DNA of 64,000 nucleotides from Mycobacterium sp. E2733 (GTDB lineage Bacteria; Actinomycetota; Actinomycetes; Mycobacteriales; Mycobacteriaceae). A program made the position numbers and the translations under genes. The notes below the pieces were generated by a model. It saw nothing but the letters and a program-made list of their open reading frames with translations, made no database searches and had not been told where the DNA came from. Positions 51,841 through 61,826 of the stretch are shown piece by piece; within the stretch, counting starts at the first letter, position 1; every line of letters begins with the position of its first letter. The DNA is taken from positions 124,001-188,000 of the forward strand of contig NZ_LZJZ01000083.1 of assembly GCF_001667585.1 (NCBI RefSeq). The letters run 5' to 3'.

Positions 51841-52766
51841 TCAGAGTTTGGTCGCCGTCACGAAGCTGTTCGCGAACGGCCGGTCCTCCGGTTGCGGCGC
51901 GCGGCCCAGTCGCTCGCCCTCGTCGCGCGCGCTCACCGTGCTCGTCGTCCAGCCGTGCGCGGCGAACCACTCGGCGCAGTCGGGTCGGCCCTCGTCGGAG
52001 AACCAGAGGTCAAAGGGGTTGAACGAGGTGTCTTGGCCGCGCGCTTCGCGCTTGGCCCGCAGTTCCTGCCACCTCTGCTCGGCCTCGCGACGCTTATCCT
52101 CGTCGAATCCGAAGTTCTCCACGGCCACCCGGCTGCCCGGTCCGCTCAGCGCGTCGATGGAGGTGAACAGCGCCCCCTGCGCCGCCGCGGGCAGGAATGG
52201 CAACAATCCCTCGGCCAGCCAGGCCGTTGGACGCTCCGCGTCAAAACCGGCGTCGCGCAAGGCCTTTGGCCAGTCGTGACGCAGGTCGACGGGCACGGGC
52301 CGCCGGTCGGCGGTGGGCTCGGCGCCGTGGCTCGCCAGGGTCTCGGTCTTGTACTCGAGCACCTTGGGCAGATCGATCTCGTACACCACGGTGCCGGCCG
52401 GCCAGTCCAGGCGGTAGGCACGCGAATCCAGCCCGGCGGCCACGAGCACGACCTGGCGGACGCCGGCCGCCACAGCGTCGGCGAAGTACGCATCGAAGAA
52501 GTGCGTGCGCACCGCCTGGTAGTCGATCATGTGGTTGGCGCCCGGGGCATCATCGCCGGAGTCGTCATCCGGGTCCCCCGCCCACCACGCGGCCACCTGC
52601 TCGCGGACTCCGGCCAGCTCGGGCGTGGAGACCAGCGGCTCGGCGAACTGGTCACGGATGAGCGGCTCGTCGCCTGCGGTCTCGGCGGCGCGGGCCAGGG
52701 CGACCATCACCGCGGTGGCGCCGACGCTGGAGGCGATGTCCCAGGAGTCGTCCAGCGAGCGGGGCA

Positions 52767-52767
<1 letters not shown>
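51841..52767 (-). CDS. SAM-dependent methyltransferase, TIGR00027 type (Rv0146-like)
   Basis: A 308-residue protein of the leucine-carboxyl-methyltransferase-like family common in mycobacteria: [60 protein letters not shown] (SAM site), [12 protein letters not shown] and [16 protein letters not shown]. Such proteins are putative O-methyltransferases of unknown substrate. It overlaps the next paralogue by one base (TAATG), so they are coupled. Confidence 0.9.
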
Positions 52768-53738
<971 letters not shown>

Positions 53739-54680
53739 TCAGGCGGTCGGCTCGCCGAGACGCGCGCGCAGCAGCACGCTGCGCACGGCGTCTTCGGCCA
53801 GGTCTTCGGGTACGGGGCGGCCCAGCCGGGCCATTTCCTCGCGGTTGTCCACGGTCTGCACCTGCCAGCCGTGCTCGGTCAGGCACTGGGCCGGGTCCGA
53901 ACGGTCCGGCTCGTGATAGGTCAGCGCCTGCACGTTGACGTCCAACCCGAGCCGCTCCCGCATCCGCAGCCAGCGCTGCGAATTGCTCCGCGAGTTCAGG
54001 CCGAACGCCTCGATGGCGACCTGGCTGCCCGGCGCGCTGAGGGCGGTGAACATCTCGAACAGGCGGTCTTGCGCGTCGCCCGGCAGATACGGGAGCAGGC
54101 CCTCCGCGAGCCAGGCGGTCGGTTGGTTGCGGTCGAATCCGGCCGCGGCCAACGCCGCGGGCCAGTCGTCGCGCAGGTCAACGGGGACCGGGCGGCGGCT
54201 CGCGGCGGGAGCGGCGCCGTGTTGCTGCAGAATTCCGGTCTTGTACTCCAGCACCTTGGGCTGGTCGATCTCGTAGACCGCGGTGCCGTCCGGCCAGCTC
54301 AGGCGGTAGGCCCGGGAGTCCAGCCCGGCGGCCAAGATGACCACCTGGCGAATTCCGGTGCCGACGGCGTCGGAGAAGTACTCGTCGAAGAAGTGGGTGC
54401 GCACGGCCTGGTAGTCGATGCCGATGCGGTGCGCGCGGCGGCCGTGCTCATCGCCGTCGAGCCAGGACAGGTCGGGATCGGTGAGCCGCGCCCACGCCGG
54501 GCCGGCCGACGAGACCAGAACGCGGGCGAACTCGTCGCGGATCAGCGGGTTGCTTCCTGCGGTTTCCGCCGCTCGTGACGCGGCGACGCCCAGCGCGGTG
54601 GCACCGACAAGTTCGGTGATGGCCCAGCTGTCGCCGGCGGTTCTCAGGGAGGGCGGTAACGACTCGTCCAGATCAGTCAT
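53739..54680 (-). CDS. SAM-dependent methyltransferase, TIGR00027 type, third tandem copy
   Basis: A 313-residue copy: [79 protein letters not shown], and [20 protein letters not shown]. It is the first gene of the tandem set. M. tuberculosis has two copies here (Rv0145, Rv0146), so this is an extra duplicate or one lost elsewhere. Upstream, an AT-rich stretch (CCGGAATAAGTTAG, 54696-54709) lies before the ATG and may hold the promoter. Confidence 0.88.
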   Translation of the reverse strand: MTDLDESLPPSLRTAGDSWAITELVGATALGVAASRAAETAGSNPLIRDEFARVLVSSAGPAWARLTDPDLSWLDGDEHGRRAHRIGIDYQAVRTHFFDEYFSDAVGTGIRQVVILAAGLDSRAYRLSWPDGTAVYEIDQPKVLEYKTGILQQHGAAPAASRRPVPVDLRDDWPAALAAAGFDRNQPTAWLAEGLLPYLPGDAQDRLFEMFTALSAPGSQVAIEAFGLNSRSNSQRWLRMRERLGLDVNVQALTYHEPDRSDPAQCLTEHGWQVQTVDNREEMARLGRPVPEDLAEDAVRSVLLRARLGEPTA

Positions 54681-54751
54681 GACCCGGCCATATTACCGGA
54701 ATAAGTTAGTTAGCCTATGCGCTTTGTGCGCAACTTCACTGCGCGCGACGG

Positions 54752-55387
54752 CTAGGCCGAAGACCGGCGGAACGCACCTTCGAGAAGCCGGCGCATCATT
54801 CCGGTGATGCCTAGCAGGGCGTCCGGGCTCTGAACGTAGCCCGCGTACAAACCCACCCCGCACATCAGCACCACCAGCGCCTCGATCAACGCAGTCGTGT
54901 CGACATCGGCGGGGACGTCGCCGCGTTCGATACCGTCATCGACGACCCGGACCAGAAACTCGCGGACCATCCGCACGGAGTCATTCTCGGTTCTGTTCCA
55001 CTCGGGATGGCGCTGCGATTCGAGCACTCCGGTGATTATCAGCGCCGACCCGGAGGGATTGTCCGAATTCGCGCGCACCGCGGCAGTGATGAATGCCGTC
55101 AGCTGCGCCGCCAGTGTGGTTTCGCGCTCGGCCCGTTTGATGCCGGTTCCAATGATGGCTTCGTTGGTTTGGTCCAATACCTCGCGATACAGGACGCGCT
55201 TGCTGGAGAAGTAATGGTTGATGGCCGGACGGGTCAGGTCGGCGCGGGCCGCGATAGCCTGGAACGTCGCGCCGTCGTATCCGCGTTCGCTGAACACCAG
55301 GCGGGCGGCCCGCATGATCCGCTGGCGCGTCTCGTCCGCCTTTGCGGCAGGGGGGCGTCCTGGCCTGCGACCTGCCCCTGACGACAT
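54752..55387 (-). CDS. TetR-family regulator (Rv0144-like)
   Basis: A 211-residue TetR protein: a basic N terminus (GRRPGRPPAAKADETRQRIM), the HTH region RLVFSERGYDGATFQAIAAR and ADLTRPAINHYFSSKRVLYR, and a C-terminal TetR domain. ATG 55387 starts MSSGAGRRP. It follows the pirin gene by two bases in the same direction, so pirin and regulator form an operon. A 26-bp palindrome upstream of the pirin is the obvious candidate site. Confidence 0.88.
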   Translation of the reverse strand: MSSGAGRRPGRPPAAKADETRQRIMRAARLVFSERGYDGATFQAIAARADLTRPAINHYFSSKRVLYREVLDQTNEAIIGTGIKRAERETTLAAQLTAFITAAVRANSDNPSGSALIITGVLESQRHPEWNRTENDSVRMVREFLVRVVDDGIERGDVPADVDTTALIEALVVLMCGVGLYAGYVQSPDALLGITGMMRRLLEGAFRRSSA

Positions 55388-55389
55388 TG

Positions 55390-56373
55390 TTAAATTGTGC
55401 CACCGCCGCGGTGCGGCATTAGCGCATTTGGCGGAATGCTGCCGAACTTCCCGGCCTGGTAGTCCTGCACCGCCTCGACCAATTCCGCGCGCGAGTTCAT
55501 CACAAAAGGCCCGTAGTGGAATACCGGCTCGCGAATGGGCCGCCCGCCCAGCAGCAACACATCCATCGCGGTAGTGCGGGACGATTCCTGCGCCCGGTCC
55601 GCGCCCAACGTGATGCGATCTCCGGGGCCCAGCACCGCCAATTGGCCCGCGCGGATCGGGTGAGCGACCGGACCGATGTATCCGCTGCCGGACAGCACGT
55701 ATACGAGCACATTGAAGTCGCGCTGCCACGGCAGGTTGAGCCGGGCGCCGGTCTCAATGGTGGCGTGCGCCAGCGTGATGGGAGTGTGCGTGATCCCGGG
55801 GCCGCGGTGACCGTCGACCTCGCCCGCGATGATGCGAACCAGCGCGCCACCATCGTCCGACGAGAGCAACTTCGCGTCGCCACCTTCGATGGCCTGATAC
55901 CGGGGCGGGGTGAGCTTGTCTCTTTTCGGCAGATTCACCCACAACTGGATGCCATGAAAGAGGCCGCCACTGTCGACCAGTTCCGCGGGCGGCGTCTCGA
56001 TGTGCAGGATCCCCGAACCGGCGGTCATCCACTGCGTCGCACCGTCGGTGATCAGGCCCCCACCGCCGTGCGAGTCCTGGTGCGCGAACTTGCCGTCGAT
56101 CATGTAGGTGACCGTCTCGAATCCGCGGTGCGGGTGCCAGTCCGTGCCCCTCGGCTCGCCGGGCTGGTAGTCCACCTCGCCCATCTGGTCCATGTGCACA
56201 AAGGGATCGAGCGCGGCGGCGCTGACTCCCGCGAAGGCGCGGACCACTGGAAAGCCCTCGCCCTCGTAGCCGCGCAGCCCGGTGGTGACCGACCGGACCG
56301 GGCGCTCGGTGTCGGTGGGCGCAGCAGCACCCACGCGGGGCAGCGTCAACGCGTTGGCGGTGATAGCGGGCAT
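55390..56373 (-). CDS. Pirin-family bicupin protein
   Basis: A 327-residue pirin: the first cupin has FVHMDQMGEVDYQPGEPRGT, DWHPHRGFETVTYMIDGKFA (His-x-His metal site) and MTAGSGILHIETPP (His and Glu), the second LVYVLSGSGYIGPVAHP. Length and the WHPHRGFETVTY motif fit human-pirin-like/quercetinase proteins better than the shorter Rv0181c-like one at 2483. Oxygen-dependent ring opening is known for some members; this substrate is unknown. It is co-transcribed with the TetR gene. Confidence 0.87.
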   Translation of the reverse strand: MPAITANALTLPRVGAAAPTDTERPVRSVTTGLRGYEGEGFPVVRAFAGVSAAALDPFVHMDQMGEVDYQPGEPRGTDWHPHRGFETVTYMIDGKFAHQDSHGGGGLITDGATQWMTAGSGILHIETPPAELVDSGGLFHGIQLWVNLPKRDKLTPPRYQAIEGGDAKLLSSDDGGALVRIIAGEVDGHRGPGITHTPITLAHATIETGARLNLPWQRDFNVLVYVLSGSGYIGPVAHPIRAGQLAVLGPGDRITLGADRAQESSRTTAMDVLLLGGRPIREPVFHYGPFVMNSRAELVEAVQDYQAGKFGSIPPNALMPHRGGGTI

Positions 56374-56400
56374 GTGACCTCCGTAATGAGAACTACTCCA

Positions 56401-56426
56401 AATAACCGGACCGTGGTCCAGTTATT
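56401..56426. promoter_or_regulatory. 26-bp palindromic operator upstream of pirin-TetR operon
   Basis: AATAACCGGACC (56401-56412) and GGTCCAGTTATT (56415-56426) are inverted arms with one mismatched pair, centred on GT. It lies 27 bases upstream of the pirin ATG at 56373 and 126 bases before the ClC ATG. The size and the GGACC-2-GGTCC core are typical of TetR operators; autoregulation by the TetR product is the likely role. Confidence 0.75.
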
Positions 56427-56551
56427 CCCGGGTGCCGCCGTCGCGGACAAAAGTTGCGTAGTGCAATATTTGCTGCAGTAGATAGTCCAGCGGCGTGCCC
56501 GATCCAGAGGCGGTCGAAGCAAAGTGAGGCCGTCGGGGGAAGGATGCGTGG

Positions 56552-58555
56552 ATGGGACAAAAAGTGGCGGCCACGGCTACGGCTCGGCCGACCCGGCCCG
56601 TGGCCAGAGCCGTGCGTCAGTTCGCCGGTTGGCTGCGCGCGAACCGGGCCGGGCTGTTCTGTGTGGCGGTCGTCGTCGGTCTCGGCGCCGGCCTGGGCGC
56701 GGTGGCGTTCCGCTACCTGATCTACGGCTTCACCTGGTTGGCGACCGGACACGACGAATTCGGCCAGGACGGTTGGGTGGGCAGCGACCAATTGCCCTGG
56801 CTGGGAATTGGCTTCTTCGTCATCATCCCCGTCATCGGCGGACTACTGTATGGGCCGCTGATCTCGCGGTTCGCCCGGGAGGCTCGCGGCCACGGCGTCC
56901 CGGAAGTCATGATCGCGGTGGCGGAGAACGGTGGCCGCATCCGTCCGCAGGTGACCGTCGTGAAAGCGCTGGCCTCCGCGCTGTGCATCGGTACGGGCGG
57001 ATCGGTCGGACGTGAGGGACCCATCGTGCAGATCGGCGCGGCGCTGGCCTCGGGTTTCGGCCAGTGGGTGCGAATGCCGGAAAATCGGCTGCGCGTGCTG
57101 GTGGCCTGTGGTGCGGCGGGTGGCATCTCGGCCACCTTCAACGCCCCGATCACCGGCGTGTTCTTCGCCGTCGAGCTGATCCTGCGTGAACTGTCCGTCG
57201 AGGCCATCTTCACGATCATGTTGTCGTCGATGGTCGCCGACGTGGTTGCCCGCGTGTTTTTCGGCTCGGCCCCGTTCCTCACCCAGTTGCCCGCCGGCAT
57301 CGAGCTGAATCACATAGCCAACTACCTGCTGGTGGCGCTCCTGGCGGCGATCGCGGGGCTGATCGGGATCTCTTTCAAAAATGTCCTGTACAAGACCGAA
57401 GACCTTTGCGACCGGGTGTGGGGCGGTCGTCCAGACTGGGCACGGCCCGCGGTCGGCGGTATCGTGCTCGGCCTGCTGCTACTCGCGTTGCCGCAGCTCT
57501 ACGGGGTCGGCTACCCGGTGATGTACGCCGCCTTCGCGGGCCACTACGCGCTGTGGTTCTTGGTGCTCCTCGCGGCCGGCAAGATGCTGGCGTGCAGCCT
57601 GACCATCGGGATCGGCGGGTCGGGCGGCGTGTTCGCTCCATCGCTGTTCGTCGGGGCCACTTCGGGCATGGCCTTCGGGCTGCTGGCCCAGCAGACGATC
57701 GGCACGGCCGTCGGGCATCCCGCCCTCTATGCCATTGTCGGCATGGGCGCCGTCTTCGCCTCCGCCGCGCGCGCACCGCTCACGGCGCTGGCGAGCACGG
57801 TGGAGATGACCGGGGATTTCACCCTCACCCTGCCGGTCATGTTGGCCGTCGCGGTCGGCACTACGGTGTCCCGCGGGGTTTCCTACGGCACCATATACAC
57901 CACCAAGTTGCTGCGGCGAGGGATCGACATCGACCGCCCCACTCCCACCCATGCGTTCGCGGAGCTCACCGCCGCGGACGCCATGCACCGGTTCGCCTTC
58001 CCGCTGGATCTCACCCGCCCCGTCGAAAAGGCCGATCACGACCTGACGAGCTTGCTCGGACCCGTCACCCGCATCCGCGAACCGCAGGCGCTGTTCGCCA
58101 ACGACAGCCTGGCCCAGGCCCTGCGCCAGCTCGTCCTCTACGGCCGCGACGGGCTGCCGGTCATCGACACCGAGGCCCGCTCGGTTCAGGGATGGCTGAC
58201 GAACCAAAACGTCCTGCGCGCGGTCGGCACCCACTTCACCGACGTGCAGCCGGCCGGCGCCGGCGGCCATCAGGCCGCCGATTGGGCCTATCCGCAAGCA
58301 GCGGCCGCCGAACACGACCCGCACAGCCAGCTGGAGGGGTACTGCATCATCGAGCACACGCTGGCAGGCGACTCGATGGCCGTGGGCCGCATTCTCAGCG
58401 ACCTCGAATGGCCGGAGGGTCACTTCCCCGTCTCGGTGCTGCACAACCGGCGACTCGTCGATGCGGACACCACCCGGCGGCTCGCCGTAGGCGACCGCAT
58501 CAACGTTCTCGCACCCAAAAATGGCGCGAGGCAACCGGATTCGGGGAGCGCTTAG
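56552..58555 (+). CDS. ClC chloride channel/antiporter with C-terminal CBS and RCK_C domains
   Basis: A 667-residue ClC protein. Membrane region ~30-455 with GHGVPEVM (in place of the usual GSGIP), the gating-Glu motif GSVGREGP (Glu155), FFAVELILREL and GIGGSGGVFAPSLFVGA. Next come CBS-like sequences (~470-570, TAADAMHRFAFPLDL, YGRDGLPVIDTEARSVQGWL) and a tail resembling an RCK_C/TrkA_C regulatory domain (~585-660, YCIIEHTLAGDSMAVGRILS). The M. tuberculosis counterpart Rv0143c is about 490 aa, so this one has an added regulatory tail. It overlaps dps by four bases in convergent arrangement. Confidence 0.9.
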   Translation: MGQKVAATATARPTRPVARAVRQFAGWLRANRAGLFCVAVVVGLGAGLGAVAFRYLIYGFTWLATGHDEFGQDGWVGSDQLPWLGIGFFVIIPVIGGLLYGPLISRFAREARGHGVPEVMIAVAENGGRIRPQVTVVKALASALCIGTGGSVGREGPIVQIGAALASGFGQWVRMPENRLRVLVACGAAGGISATFNAPITGVFFAVELILRELSVEAIFTIMLSSMVADVVARVFFGSAPFLTQLPAGIELNHIANYLLVALLAAIAGLIGISFKNVLYKTEDLCDRVWGGRPDWARPAVGGIVLGLLLLALPQLYGVGYPVMYAAFAGHYALWFLVLLAAGKMLACSLTIGIGGSGGVFAPSLFVGATSGMAFGLLAQQTIGTAVGHPALYAIVGMGAVFASAARAPLTALASTVEMTGDFTLTLPVMLAVAVGTTVSRGVSYGTIYTTKLLRRGIDIDRPTPTHAFAELTAADAMHRFAFPLDLTRPVEKADHDLTSLLGPVTRIREPQALFANDSLAQALRQLVLYGRDGLPVIDTEARSVQGWLTNQNVLRAVGTHFTDVQPAGAGGHQAADWAYPQAAAAEHDPHSQLEGYCIIEHTLAGDSMAVGRILSDLEWPEGHFPVSVLHNRRLVDADTTRRLAVGDRINVLAPKNGARQPDSGSA

Positions 58556-59100
58556 GATGCGCTACGCGCGCTGCTCGCCGCGTCCTTCTCGGTGGTCGAG
58601 CCCTCGTGGGTCAGTCGCCCGCCCGCGCTCTCCAGGTGGGCCCGGACGAACCACTGGAACTTCTCCAGATTCCCGGCCTGATCGATCAACAGATCCTGGG
58701 TGACCGGGTCGAGCTCCTCGGTCTCCTCGATGTACTTGCGGGTGTCCTCGATGACGCCGGTGTAGACGAGGTCGAGCGCGGCCAGGTGGGCCTGAACGGT
58801 GTCGCGCCCAACGGAGTAGTCGTCCCAGGTGCGGTCTTTGATGATGGCTCCCGGGGTGCCCTGCGGTGATCCCCCGAGGGCCGCGATGCGCTCGGCAACG
58901 TCATCGGCGAAACCGCGGACCGCCTCGACCTGCGGGTCGATCATCTCGTGCACGCCAATGAAGTTGGGCCCCACCACATTCCAGTGGACGTGCTTGAGCG
59001 TCAGGTGAAGATCGTTGTACGTGCTCAGTTGCTTTTGCAGCAGTTCCGTCAGCCGCGCTCCCTGTTTGTCGGTGAGCCCCGGGATGGTGAACTGTGTCAT
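58552..59100 (-). CDS. dps: Dps-type ferritin-like DNA-protection protein
   Basis: A 182-residue Dps: DLHLTLKHVHWNVVGPNFIG with VHEMIDPQVEAV carries the His and Asp/Glu ferroxidase ligands, and GFADDVAERIAALGGSPQGT follows; helices run to residue ~155, then a Lys/Ala/Ser tail. Dodecamers oxidise and store iron and protect DNA in stationary phase. ATG 59100 follows GGAGG. M. tuberculosis lacks a gene here; M. smegmatis has similar proteins. A SigF-type promoter lies 42-66 bases upstream. Confidence 0.92.
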   Translation of the reverse strand: MTQFTIPGLTDKQGARLTELLQKQLSTYNDLHLTLKHVHWNVVGPNFIGVHEMIDPQVEAVRGFADDVAERIAALGGSPQGTPGAIIKDRTWDDYSVGRDTVQAHLAALDLVYTGVIEDTRKYIEETEELDPVTQDLLIDQAGNLEKFQWFVRAHLESAGGRLTHEGSTTEKDAASSARSAS

Positions 59101-59141
59101 CGATTCCTCCGTTTCGCACACGGTCACGTCTTTGGAGTGGG

Positions 59142-59166
59142 TTACCCCAAGGCCGTTACTGAAAAC
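59142..59166 (-). promoter_or_regulatory. SigF-type promoter upstream of dps
   Basis: On the minus strand GTTT (59163-59166) is followed after 15 bases by GGGTAA (59142-59147). The mycobacterial SigF consensus is GTTT-N15-17-GGGTA. The start of transcription would lie about 35 bases before the ATG at 59100. The match is by eye. Confidence 0.65.
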
Positions 59167-59193
59167 GCGACGCCGACGAGGCCATGACCACGT

Positions 59194-60105
59194 TTAGAGC
59201 TCGCTGATGTGCTGGACCGGTAGCCGGGCGCCCCGCCGCGGTTCGTATGCCAATCCGCTGGCCTCGAGCAACCGGACCACCCGATGGCGGTGCGGCCGCA
59301 TCGGCTCGAGCAGCTCGAGCATGCCCGCGTCGTCGACCGGGTGGCCCGCCAGCGTCCAGCCGATCATCTTCGGGACGTGATAGTCGCCGACCGAGAGCGC
59401 GTCGGCGTCACCGAAAGCCCGTTGCGCGGTTTCGGCGGCGGTCCACTCCCCCACCCCGGGCAGCGACATCATCGCCTCGCGCGCCTGCGCGTGCGGACGG
59501 GACGCCAGCCGTTCCAGCGAGGCGGCCCGTCGCGCACACGTCACCACGGTCCGCGCACGCCCGGGGTCGACGTTGGCGCGGTGGAAGTCCCATGACGGGA
59601 TGTGCCGCCACTCGTCGGCCGACGGCGGCACCCGCATGCGCCCCGGCGCCGGCCCCGGGGCCGGTGACCCGTACTTGGACACCAGCAGGCGCCACGACCG
59701 AAACGCGTCGGCGCCGGGCACCCGCTGCTCGATGATCGCCGGGATCAGCGCCTCGAGCACCAGCCCGGTACGGCCGAGGCGTAAGTGCGGTACCCGGCGG
59801 TGCGCGGCGGCAACCACCGGGTCGCGGGGCAGGAAATCGGAAGCGTCGTCCTCGCGGCCGAGCAGCGCGGGCAGGCGTTCGACGAACTCCGGTGCCCCGC
59901 TACCCCACGCCACGCACTGCGCCGCGTTGGCGGCCGCACGGCTGATCCGGGCGGTGACGGGTCCGGTCGGCAGCAGGCTGGTCCGCCAGATCGCGCCGTC
60001 ACCGGACGCCTGGAAGCAGGGATCCCCGAGCCCGCGGCGAAGCGGCGCCAGCGTGTGCCCGAAACTGACCGCCCCGGGGAACGTGACCGTGCGCGCGCTT
60101 TCCAC
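59194..60105 (-). CDS. HhH-GPD DNA-3-methyladenine-type glycosylase (Rv0142-like)
   Basis: A 303-residue protein with the helix-hairpin-helix and catalytic Asp of the HhH-GPD family: LPGVGEWTAAETAQRAFGDA, DALSVGDYHVPKMIGWTLAG (Asp in SVGDYHV). The N-terminal half has the variable AlkA/3mA-type region. It probably removes damaged bases in base-excision repair. GTG 60105 (VESARTVTFP) follows GGAGAG with good spacing and gives a length near Rv0142 (308 aa). Confidence 0.85.
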   Translation of the reverse strand: MESARTVTFPGAVSFGHTLAPLRRGLGDPCFQASGDGAIWRTSLLPTGPVTARISRAAANAAQCVAWGSGAPEFVERLPALLGREDDASDFLPRDPVVAAAHRRVPHLRLGRTGLVLEALIPAIIEQRVPGADAFRSWRLLVSKYGSPAPGPAPGRMRVPPSADEWRHIPSWDFHRANVDPGRARTVVTCARRAASLERLASRPHAQAREAMMSLPGVGEWTAAETAQRAFGDADALSVGDYHVPKMIGWTLAGHPVDDAGMLELLEPMRPHRHRVVRLLEASGLAYEPRRGARLPVQHISEL

Positions 60106-60159
60106 CGACCAACTCTCCGATTGACCGTTAACGATGTGCCAAGTCAATATTGCGATGTG

Positions 60160-60555
60160 ATGACGCCGTTCGATGACCCGCAGGGCGAACTGGCCTGGAT
60201 GTTCCTTCAAACCACGAGCGAGGGAGGCGACCTCGACGAGGGCTTCGCCCTGCTCAGCGACGACTTCACCTACTGGTCACTGGTCACCCGCACCTCCTGC
60301 GACAAGGAGACCTTTCGGCGAACGGTCGAGCGGCGCAAGGCCGAACTCGAGCTCACCATCGACCTGGTGCGATGCGTCAACGAGGGGGAGACCGTGGTGG
60401 TCGAGGCGCAGGCCACTGGCACCACCACCGGCGGCGTCGAATATGACAGCCCGTTCGTCTGCATCTTCGACACCCGCGATGGGCTGATCGTCTCGATGCG
60501 CTTGTACAGCGACACCCGGGCGCACGAGGCCGCGCTCCCCGGGTGGATTTGCTAA
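60160..60555 (+). CDS. SnoaL/NTF2-like protein (Rv0141c-like)
   Basis: A 131-residue NTF2-like protein: FLQTTSEGGDLDEGFALLSD, TRTSCDKETFRRTVERRKAE, GGVEYDSPFVCIFDTRDGLI and MRLYSDTRAHEAA. ATG 60160 is preferred; GTG 60157 is directly in front. TTGACC (60121-60126) and CAATAT (60145-60150) upstream resemble -35 and -10 boxes for a near-leaderless transcript. The last four bases overlap the convergent DUF427 gene. Function unknown. Confidence 0.82.
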   Translation: MTPFDDPQGELAWMFLQTTSEGGDLDEGFALLSDDFTYWSLVTRTSCDKETFRRTVERRKAELELTIDLVRCVNEGETVVVEAQATGTTTGGVEYDSPFVCIFDTRDGLIVSMRLYSDTRAHEAALPGWIC

Positions 60556-60932
60556 GACGACGAAACGCTGATTTCGGCCTTGTTCGGGTAGAACGCGACA
60601 TGCCCGGCGATCGCCGCGACCGCCGGATAGGGCTGCTCGTAAGTCCAGATCACGTCCTCGACGGTGTCACCGGACGAGGTGGTCACGCTGTAGTAGCTGG
60701 CCTCGCCCTTGAAGGGGCAATACGTGCCGGTGTCCGTGCGGGTCAGCCGTTCTTGCACCACGTCACTCAGCGGAATGTATTGCACCGCAGGCAAAGTGGC
60801 TTCGCGCAGTTCGAGCGCGGCCGTCGTGTCGGCGATGACCTCGCCGTTGACGCGGACCTGTACCCGCCCCTTCGTCGGCTCGATGGTGATCGGGTGGCCG
60901 GCACTGGGTTCTTTGATTTCGGGATGGCCCAT
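60552..60932 (-). CDS. DUF427 protein (Rv0140-like)
   Basis: A 126-residue single-domain DUF427 protein: VRVNGEVIADTTAALELREA, VQYIPLSDVVQERLTRTDTG, YCPFKGEASYYSVTTSSGDT and the VIWTYEQPYPAVAAIAGHVA tail. The family fold is a small beta barrel of unknown role. ATG 60932 follows GGAGGA. A doubled form of the same domain occurs at 31692-32378. Confidence 0.87.
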   Translation of the reverse strand: MGHPEIKEPSAGHPITIEPTKGRVQVRVNGEVIADTTAALELREATLPAVQYIPLSDVVQERLTRTDTGTYCPFKGEASYYSVTTSSGDTVEDVIWTYEQPYPAVAAIAGHVAFYPNKAEISVSSS

Positions 60933-60960
60933 GGTCTCCTCCTATACGCCGATAAAGCCT

Positions 60961-61815
60961 TCAACACGAGCCACGGCTTGAGACTTCCCGATCAGGCGGC
61001 CCGAATGCGTAGCGGTGATACTGCGCCATGTTGGCCATGGCCGGAACCAGCGACATGGCCCGGCCCATCACGTGGTAGGCGCGCGGAAGTCGCTCGAAGG
61101 TGTCCGATTCAAACCACCGCACCCAGGAAAGCGGCCGGGTGCCGGGCACCGCCGCGAGTATCTCGCCCGGCCCATCGATGCCCCAGCTCAACTTCGATCC
61201 GGACCGGCGCACCACCGCGTTCATCCACTGAGACTTGATACCCATCCGGTTGAACGCGTCGAATTGCAGTTCGCCGCGGTCGAAGTGATCAATGACCCGG
61301 CGCAGCAGCGCGATGCCGTCCTGTTCGCACAGATACATGGTCAGGCCTTCGGCGATCATCAGCGCGGGCCGGCCATTGGGTATCTCCGTCAGCCAGGCCG
61401 GATCCGTTACCGACGCCGCGACCACGTGGCAGTGCTCGGTGGCCGGATAGAGCCGCGTGCGCAGTTCGGCAACGCCGGGGTAGTCGATGTCGTACCACTC
61501 CACCAGCGGGCCCGGTTGGAGCCGGAAGTACCGGCCGTCCAGTCCACAGCCCATATGCAGGACGACGGCGCTCGGCTGCGCGTCCAGGAATTGGCGAGCC
61601 CAAATGTCGAAGTGCGCGGTGCGGGTCGTCACCGAGGCTGATTTGCGCGCGGTGATGGTGGTCTTCGTCCAGTCGTACTCGATCCGCTCGACGGCCTCCT
61701 TGGCATAACGATCGCCCAACACCGGGTTTGGCAGGTCGGCATCCAGTGCCTTGGCGTACAGCGTCGCCAGCATCGTCTGCTGCGGCCCCGAGAGATCGAC
61801 GCGTATTCGGTCCAC
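60961..61815 (-). CDS. SAM-dependent methyltransferase, LCM-like (TcmP family)
   Basis: A 284-residue methyltransferase of a branch different from the tandem trio: LPNPVLGDRYAKEAVERIEY, VVLHMGCGLDGRYFRLQPGP (SAM site), EWYDIDYPGVAELRTRLYPA, and PALMIAEGLTMYLCEQDGIA. The family includes O-methyltransferases of polyketides. GTG 61815 (VDRIRVDLSG) lies 11 bases after the epimerase stop; the frame reaches 61929. It is co-transcribed with the epimerase and ends 28 bases before the DUF427 start. Confidence 0.84.
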   Translation of the reverse strand: MDRIRVDLSGPQQTMLATLYAKALDADLPNPVLGDRYAKEAVERIEYDWTKTTITARKSASVTTRTAHFDIWARQFLDAQPSAVVLHMGCGLDGRYFRLQPGPLVEWYDIDYPGVAELRTRLYPATEHCHVVAASVTDPAWLTEIPNGRPALMIAEGLTMYLCEQDGIALLRRVIDHFDRGELQFDAFNRMGIKSQWMNAVVRRSGSKLSWGIDGPGEILAAVPGTRPLSWVRWFESDTFERLPRAYHVMGRAMSLVPAMANMAQYHRYAFGPPDREVSSRGSC

Positions 61816-61826
61816 GGGCCGGGCGC

